Part shown: piece after piece, positions 59,575-64,000 of the stretch
Position numbering within the stretch: position 1 is the first letter of the stretch
Layout: each line of letters begins with the position of its first letter
NCBI RefSeq assembly: GCF_900105455.1
Contig: NZ_FNSF01000005.1
Location: 806,001-870,000, forward strand
Length of the DNA stretch: 64,000 nucleotides
Source: Tenacibaculum sp. MAR_2009_124
Lineage (GTDB): Bacteria > Bacteroidota > Bacteroidia > Flavobacteriales > Flavobacteriaceae
Reading direction: 5' to 3'
Made by a program: the position numbers and the translations under genes
Notes under the pieces: model-generated
Databases searched by the model: none
Told to the model about the DNA's origin: nothing
The model's input: the letters and a program-made list of their open reading frames with translations, nothing else

Positions 59575-61770
59575 TTAACGCGTAATTAACTCGAAATCGA
59601 GGTGTTTTCGTTCTAAATCAGTGTGTTTTACTTTAACTACAACTTCATCTCCCAATTGAATCATATTCTTGGTAGCCTGTCCAACAACAGCATATTGTTT
59701 CTCATCAAAAATATAATAATCATCTTTTATATCTTTAATTCTCACCATACCTTCACATTTATTAGAGACAATCTCAACGTATATTCCCCATTCTGTTACT
59801 CCAGAAACAACACCATCAAATTCTTCATTTTGATGATCTTGCATATATTTAACTTGCATATATTTAATAGAATCACGCTCAGCTTTTGACGCTAATTCCT
59901 CCATTTTTGAAGAGTGTTTACAACGTTCTTCATAAATTTCAGCCTTTGGCGTACTTCCAGCATCTAAATAATGTTGGAGAAGTCGATGTGTCATGACATC
60001 AGGATATCTACGTATTGGAGAAGTAAAATGAGAATAATAATCGAATGCTAATCCATAATGACCAATATTTTGCGTTGTATATTCAGCTTTACTCATTGAT
60101 CTTATTGCTAACGTTTCTACCATATTAGCTTCACCTTTTCCATGCACATCACTCAATAATTTATTCAAACTTTGAGATGTTTTTTCTCTGGATTCGGTGT
60201 TAATCTTATACCCGAATTTACTAATAATATTCTGCAATGATGCCAATTTTTCAGTGTCCGGCTCGTCATGAACACGGTAGATAAATGTTTTGTTAGTCGC
60301 TTTTCCTTTCGTAAATCCAATGAATTCTGCTACCTTCCTATTGGCCAATAACATAAACTCTTCAATTAACTTATTAGCATCCTTCGCTTCTTTAAAGAAC
60401 ACACCTATTGGATTCGCTTTTTCATCAAGATGAAACTTAACTTCTACTTTATCAAATGAAATAGCACCTTCCTTCATTCTCTTTTTTCGAAGAATTTTAG
60501 CTAATTCATCCAGTTTTAATGTAGCGTCAACAATAGCATCATCAACCACATATGATTCTCCTGTTAAAGAAATTTCTTTTGGTATAACATTTCCTTTTGT
60601 TTCGATAATTACTTGAGCTTCTTCATAAGCAAAACGCTTATCAGAATACGTTACGGTACGACCAAACCATGTATTCACTATTTCGGCTTTTTGATTTATC
60701 TCAAATACAGCTGAAAAGGTTAGTTTCTCTTCGTTAGGTCTTAATGAACAAACACCATTAGATAGCATTTCCGGTAGCATAGGAACCACGCGATCCACCA
60801 AATAAACAGAAGTTGCTCTATCATAAGCTTCATCATCTAGTTTTGTTTTTGGTTGAACATAATGTGAAACATCCGCAATATGAATTCCTATTTCGTAATT
60901 ACCATTATCTAACTTAGTAAAGGATAAAGCATCATCAAAATCTTTTGCATCTTTAGGATCAATAGTAAAGGTTAAATCCCCTCTCATATCTCTCCTTTTC
61001 AAAATTTCTTCTTTAGTTATTTCAATTGGAATTTCTTTAGCTTCCTCTTCAATTTCACTCGGAAAATCATGTGGTAAACCATATTCCAACAAAATAGAAT
61101 GTATTTCTGTATCATGCTCACCAGGTTTTCCTAAAACTTGTGTTATTTTACCAAAAGGGTTTTTAGAATTCTCTGGCCAATCGGTAAGTTTTGCTAACAC
61201 CTTATCTCCATGACTTGCGCCATTAATTTTACTTTTCGGAATAAAAATATCGGCATACATTTTATTGTTATCTGGTAATACAAAACCAAAGTTTTTACTC
61301 ATTTGTAAAACTCCTACAAACTCCTGTTTTGCACGTTCAATAACTTCAACAACATCAGCCTCTATTTTATTACTTCTTCGTTTTTTATAAACATAAGCTC
61401 TAACAAGATCGTCATGTAAAGCATGTCCTAGATTTACTGATGGTACAAATATATCTTCTTCAAAATCATCACACATAAAATAAGCATTACCATTTGAAGT
61501 TGCATCTAACTTACCTATATGATATTTTCTATCTTCATTTATTTGATACTTTCCACGTTCAATTTCAATAATCTTCTGGGTAGTAGCTAACTCAGTAAGT
61601 TTTTTAATAATTATATTTTTTCCTTCTGAATCGTTTATTTCTAATTGTGAAGCAATTTGTTTATAGTTGTAGTGCTTGTTGCTATCTTTATTAAGAATCT
61701 TTAATATTCTGCGTCCAAGATCTTTAATTACTCTTCCTTTTTTCTTTGGTATTTTTTTCTTTCTAGTCAT
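59575..61770 (-). CDS. rnr: Ribonuclease R
   Basis: The 731-residue exoribonuclease degrades structured RNA. It begins with a basic tail and winged-helix region (KKKIPKKKGRVIKDLGRRIL), then cold-shock domains (FVPSVNLGHALHDDLVRAYV) and the RNB catalytic domain with FTIDPKDAKDFDDALSFTKL (the catalytic Asp cluster), HIADVSHYVQPKTKLDDEAY and TSVYLVDRVVPMLPEMLSNG. The C-terminal S1 domain ends in VSGVTEWGIYVEIVSNKCEG. Length is typical for Bacteroidota. It is divergent from the lipid kinase gene. Confidence 0.97.
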   Translation of the reverse strand: MTRKKKIPKKKGRVIKDLGRRILKILNKDSNKHYNYKQIASQLEINDSEGKNIIIKKLTELATTQKIIEIERGKYQINEDRKYHIGKLDATSNGNAYFMCDDFEEDIFVPSVNLGHALHDDLVRAYVYKKRRSNKIEADVVEVIERAKQEFVGVLQMSKNFGFVLPDNNKMYADIFIPKSKINGASHGDKVLAKLTDWPENSKNPFGKITQVLGKPGEHDTEIHSILLEYGLPHDFPSEIEEEAKEIPIEITKEEILKRRDMRGDLTFTIDPKDAKDFDDALSFTKLDNGNYEIGIHIADVSHYVQPKTKLDDEAYDRATSVYLVDRVVPMLPEMLSNGVCSLRPNEEKLTFSAVFEINQKAEIVNTWFGRTVTYSDKRFAYEEAQVIIETKGNVIPKEISLTGESYVVDDAIVDATLKLDELAKILRKKRMKEGAISFDKVEVKFHLDEKANPIGVFFKEAKDANKLIEEFMLLANRKVAEFIGFTKGKATNKTFIYRVHDEPDTEKLASLQNIISKFGYKINTESREKTSQSLNKLLSDVHGKGEANMVETLAIRSMSKAEYTTQNIGHYGLAFDYYSHFTSPIRRYPDVMTHRLLQHYLDAGSTPKAEIYEERCKHSSKMEELASKAERDSIKYMQVKYMQDHQNEEFDGVVSGVTEWGIYVEIVSNKCEGMVRIKDIKDDYYIFDEKQYAVVGQATKNMIQLGDEVVVKVKHTDLERKHLDFELITR

Positions 61771-61885
61771 TAATCTAACTTCTTATAATTTTTAGCAAAA
61801 TACAAATAAATTTATTGTATAAACTATTAAAAATTCGTTATGAAATGTTTTTCGTACTTTACTATTTCAACTTGAAATATACAAC

Positions 61886-62806
61886 ATGGCAAACAAATGG
61901 TATGTTATAGCAAACCCTAATGCTGGCAACAAAAAATTAAAGTCATTAAAAACCAAAATTAAGTACCAATTTGAACATTATAATATTAAATATACTTTTA
62001 AAATAACCACCCATCATAAACATGAAATTGAATTAGTACATATAGCTGTAAAACAAGGGTACACACATTTTGTTTCGGTTGGAGGTGACGGTACACTTCA
62101 TTATATTGTTAATGGAATTATGACGCAAAACATCATTTCTTCCCATAAAATTGTAGTAGGTGTCATTCCTTTAGGTACTGGAAACGACTGGGTTAAAACT
62201 TATAATATTAGTAAAAATATACAAAAAGCAGTAGAACTCCTAAAAAAATTGAATACTACCCACCAGGATATAGGATATCTAGAACTAAAAAACACGTCAC
62301 GTTATTTTAATAACGTTGCTGGAATTGGTTACGACGGTTATGTTGTTAATAAACTTAACAGATTAAAACTTTTAGGATCTATAGCATATTTACTTAGTGG
62401 TATATCGGGCATGTTGTGTTATAAGAAAAACAATTATGACATCGTCATTAACAATGAAACCCTAAAAGAAAAGTGTTTAATGGTTTTATTTGGTATTTGT
62501 CAATATTCTGGTGGTGGAATGAAATTAACGAATTACACGGCTACATCAAAAGGATTATTGGATATTACCATTGCTAAGAACCTGAATTTATACGACTTAA
62601 TTAAAAATATAAAAAAACTATACAACGGCTCTATAATACATCATGTAAAGGTAAAAACCTATAAAACTACTGCATTGTTAATAACTCCGAAATCTACTGA
62701 AATAAATAGCTATATAGAAGCCGATGGTGAAATTGTTGGTACAGGAGAAGTTAAAGTTTCAATTCACAAAAACGCTATTCAATTTGTAATTAACGAATCT
62801 TCTTAA
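61886..62806 (+). CDS. Diacylglycerol-kinase-family lipid kinase
   Basis: The 306-residue soluble protein matches the YegS/DagK fold: WYVIANPNAGNKKLKSLK, HFVSVGGDGTLHYIVNGIM (nucleotide-binding GGDGT), GVIPLGTGNDWVKTYNI and KSTEINSYIEADGEIVGTGE. It phosphorylates a lipid or sphingoid-type alcohol. A small membrane-protein gene and rpiB follow on the same strand. Confidence 0.93.
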   Translation: MANKWYVIANPNAGNKKLKSLKTKIKYQFEHYNIKYTFKITTHHKHEIELVHIAVKQGYTHFVSVGGDGTLHYIVNGIMTQNIISSHKIVVGVIPLGTGNDWVKTYNISKNIQKAVELLKKLNTTHQDIGYLELKNTSRYFNNVAGIGYDGYVVNKLNRLKLLGSIAYLLSGISGMLCYKKNNYDIVINNETLKEKCLMVLFGICQYSGGGMKLTNYTATSKGLLDITIAKNLNLYDLIKNIKKLYNGSIIHHVKVKTYKTTALLITPKSTEINSYIEADGEIVGTGEVKVSIHKNAIQFVINESS

Positions 62807-62885
62807 AAATCAATACGTTAAAAAAATCTTAATAAAAATGTAACGTTTCTTAAAATATATCGTCTTTATTATATAACCCACTACA

Positions 62886-63044
62886 ATGAAAAACTTACGA
62901 AAAATAATAGCATTATTCCTACTTATCTTTATAACAGGTATTGTTGTGACTATCGTTAGTATCAATGTTACACTAAAAAAAACGGTTACACAGAAACATA
63001 TACAGCATAAAGACAGCGTTCACCTAACAAAGAAAAGTTTCTAG
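62886..63044 (+). CDS. Small single-pass membrane protein (52 residues)
   Basis: MKNLRKIIALFLLIFITGIV starts a clean N-terminal membrane helix (about 6-28), followed by a basic, His/Lys/Thr-rich tail (LKKTVTQKHIQHKDSVHLTK). It begins 79 bp after the lipid kinase gene on the same strand. No family is recognised. Reading-frame quality and topology support a real small gene, but it could be chance. Confidence 0.5.
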   Translation: MKNLRKIIALFLLIFITGIVVTIVSINVTLKKTVTQKHIQHKDSVHLTKKSF

Positions 63045-63791
63045 TACTTTATTTAATTTAACTAATCAATAGAACCGATACTTACTCGTTTGAAATAATA
63101 TCAATCTCAAACATCAAGAGCTATGAAGTAAATCGGTTCTTTTCACGCTTACAACAGATTTCAACACACACTTTATAAATATTAATACTTTGTAAAAGGT
63201 ATTTTACTTGTTTAACAAATAAGCAGCGTAAATTTACAATGAAGACATTAGTATTCCAAAATTCAATGTTATTAACACTTAATATTATTATACTAAAGAA
63301 TTTTTAAAATTTAAAAAAAGAAATAATGGTTATAATAGTATGTGAATATGTAGAGTAAAAAAGTGAATGTATAATTGTTTTTCTCATTTATTAAAAACGA
63401 TTAACAAGTTGTTAGTTATTAAATGGTTTAAAATTAAGAGTATATTAGAGTTATTAACAATACTTATAAACAGAAGTTCACTCTGTTTTATGGAATAAAA
63501 ATTGAAAATACGTTGTAAATAAATTGTAAATTATTTGTTGATAAATGTTCATTAAAAACTTAAAAAAAAAGTTGCTCAATTCAATATAGATCTTGTATTG
63601 TAAAAAAAAAGGAGAATAACAAAATTACTTTTTAAATTATACTACTAGTTCTTAACATTTACGTAATATAGGATAAACACTTTAAAACAAGAGGATTATT
63701 AAGAGTTGAAAAAAAAGCATTGTTAATTACTGTTGATAACCGTTAATAACCCTATTTTTGTACCTCACAACTGAATTAAAATCAATAAATT
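63045..63791. other. Intergenic region before rpiB with a hairpin and a promoter
   Basis: The first part has a hairpin: AGAACCGAT (63071-63079) pairs with ATCGGTTCT (63132-63140), with an inner stem GTTTGA/TCAAAC (63088-63093, 63107-63112) and a following T-run. It may terminate the small gene. The remaining 600 bp is AT-rich with recurring GTTAA/TTAAC and TGTTGATAA (63533 and 63731). A promoter lies at its end. No gene is seen. Confidence 0.5.
63733..63760 (+). promoter_or_regulatory. Promoter of rpiB
   Basis: TTG (63733-63735) and TATTTTTG (63753-63760) are 17 bp apart, an exact match to the Bacteroidota form TTG-N17-TAnnTTTG. The ATG of rpiB follows 31 bp after the box. Confidence 0.65.
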
Positions 63792-64000
63792 ATGACAATA
63801 GCAATTGGTAATGACCATGCAGGTACCGATTATAAGTTTGAAATCGTAAAATATTTGGAAGAGCAAGGCCATAAAGTTATCAATTTTGGTACCAATGATA
63901 GCAATAGTATGGATTATCCTGATGCTATTCATCCAACTGCAGAAGCTGTTGAAACTGGACAAGCAGAAATGGGAATAATATTATGTGGAAGTGGAAATGG
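63792..64000 (+). CDS. rpiB: Ribose-5-phosphate isomerase B, 3'-truncated by the window edge
   Basis: The visible 69 residues start MTIAIGNDHAGTDYKFEIVK and continue with FGTNDSNSMDYPDAIHPTAE and MGIILCGSGNG. This is the RpiB/LacA-B family, which interconverts ribose-5-phosphate and ribulose-5-phosphate in the pentose-phosphate pathway. The catalytic Cys lies in ILCGSGNG, and DHAG and DYPD are the other conserved motifs. The gene runs off the right edge after about half of its usual ~145 residues. A promoter with matching TAnnTTTG box is immediately upstream. Confidence 0.95.
   Translation, partial: MTIAIGNDHAGTDYKFEIVKYLEEQGHKVINFGTNDSNSMDYPDAIHPTAEAVETGQAEMGIILCGSGN

Overview
The window looks like a chromosomal segment of a marine-type member of the Bacteroidota, most likely a Flavobacteriaceae relative. 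The DNA is very AT-rich. Promoter-like boxes follow the Bacteroidota form TAnnTTTG instead of the sigma-70 form. Gene families typical of the group include a DUF4175-ybeY-mnmG block, a head GIN-domain protein, MepB, a LytS/LytTR pair with TPR repeats, and double-glycine peptide leaders starting MKKTILNLG or MLKSIYNLG. No rRNA, tRNA or CRISPR array was seen. This taxonomic call is inference from gene content, not a database match.

Layout. 0-2.7 kb: the 3' part of a sodium/amino-acid symporter, then three tandem ~348-bp repeats and a structured non-coding stretch. 2.7-8.1 kb: two Crp/Fnr regulators, a LysE exporter, a PP2C-like phosphatase, small membrane proteins and a second tandem repeat (~305 bp). 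8.2-12.4 kb: mfd, then a GIY-YIG nuclease gene bracketed by two 72-bp direct repeats and palindromic repeats. 12.5-17.7 kb: two small peptide precursors with double-glycine-type leaders around a DUF5648-like lipoprotein, divergent from a LytS-type kinase and LytTR regulator. 17.7-22.2 kb: poorly conserved accessory genes and three broken genes. 22.4-27.9 kb: a LodA-like quinoprotein amino-acid oxidase, its LodB-like flavoprotein, a ferritin-like protein and an unrecognised 357-residue protein. 28.2-33.8 kb: a tight operon with AlkD, methyltransferase, SDR, VOC, MepB and GNAT proteins, preceded by an AlkB-like dioxygenase and an NTF2-like protein. 33.9-36.3 kb: an alpha-oxoamine-synthase/GNAT fusion. 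36.5-38.8 kb: a YceI operon divergent from a membrane-bound winged-helix regulator. 39-43 kb: TerB, a barrel protein and a likely metallopeptidase toxin with its immunity gene.

43-64 kb is mostly housekeeping: gltX, an outer-membrane protein, the DUF4175-ybeY-mnmG block, a 2-kb gene-poor gap, an SPFH protein, YbjQ, an insertion sequence, tatA, a GIN-domain protein, rnr, a lipid kinase, and rpiB cut by the right edge. Five near-identical GTTCCAnnTGGAAC palindromes lie within 3.9 kb around and downstream of mnmG. They resemble ParB parS sites. Genes left of ~46 kb run mainly leftward and genes to the right mainly rightward, so an origin-proximal location is possible.

The most unusual parts are the four-gene quinoprotein cluster, the GIY-YIG gene inside matched repeats, the two peptide precursors beside a sensor system, the tandem repeats that each preserve a hydrophobic reading frame, the parS-like cluster, and the BioF-like/GNAT fusion.
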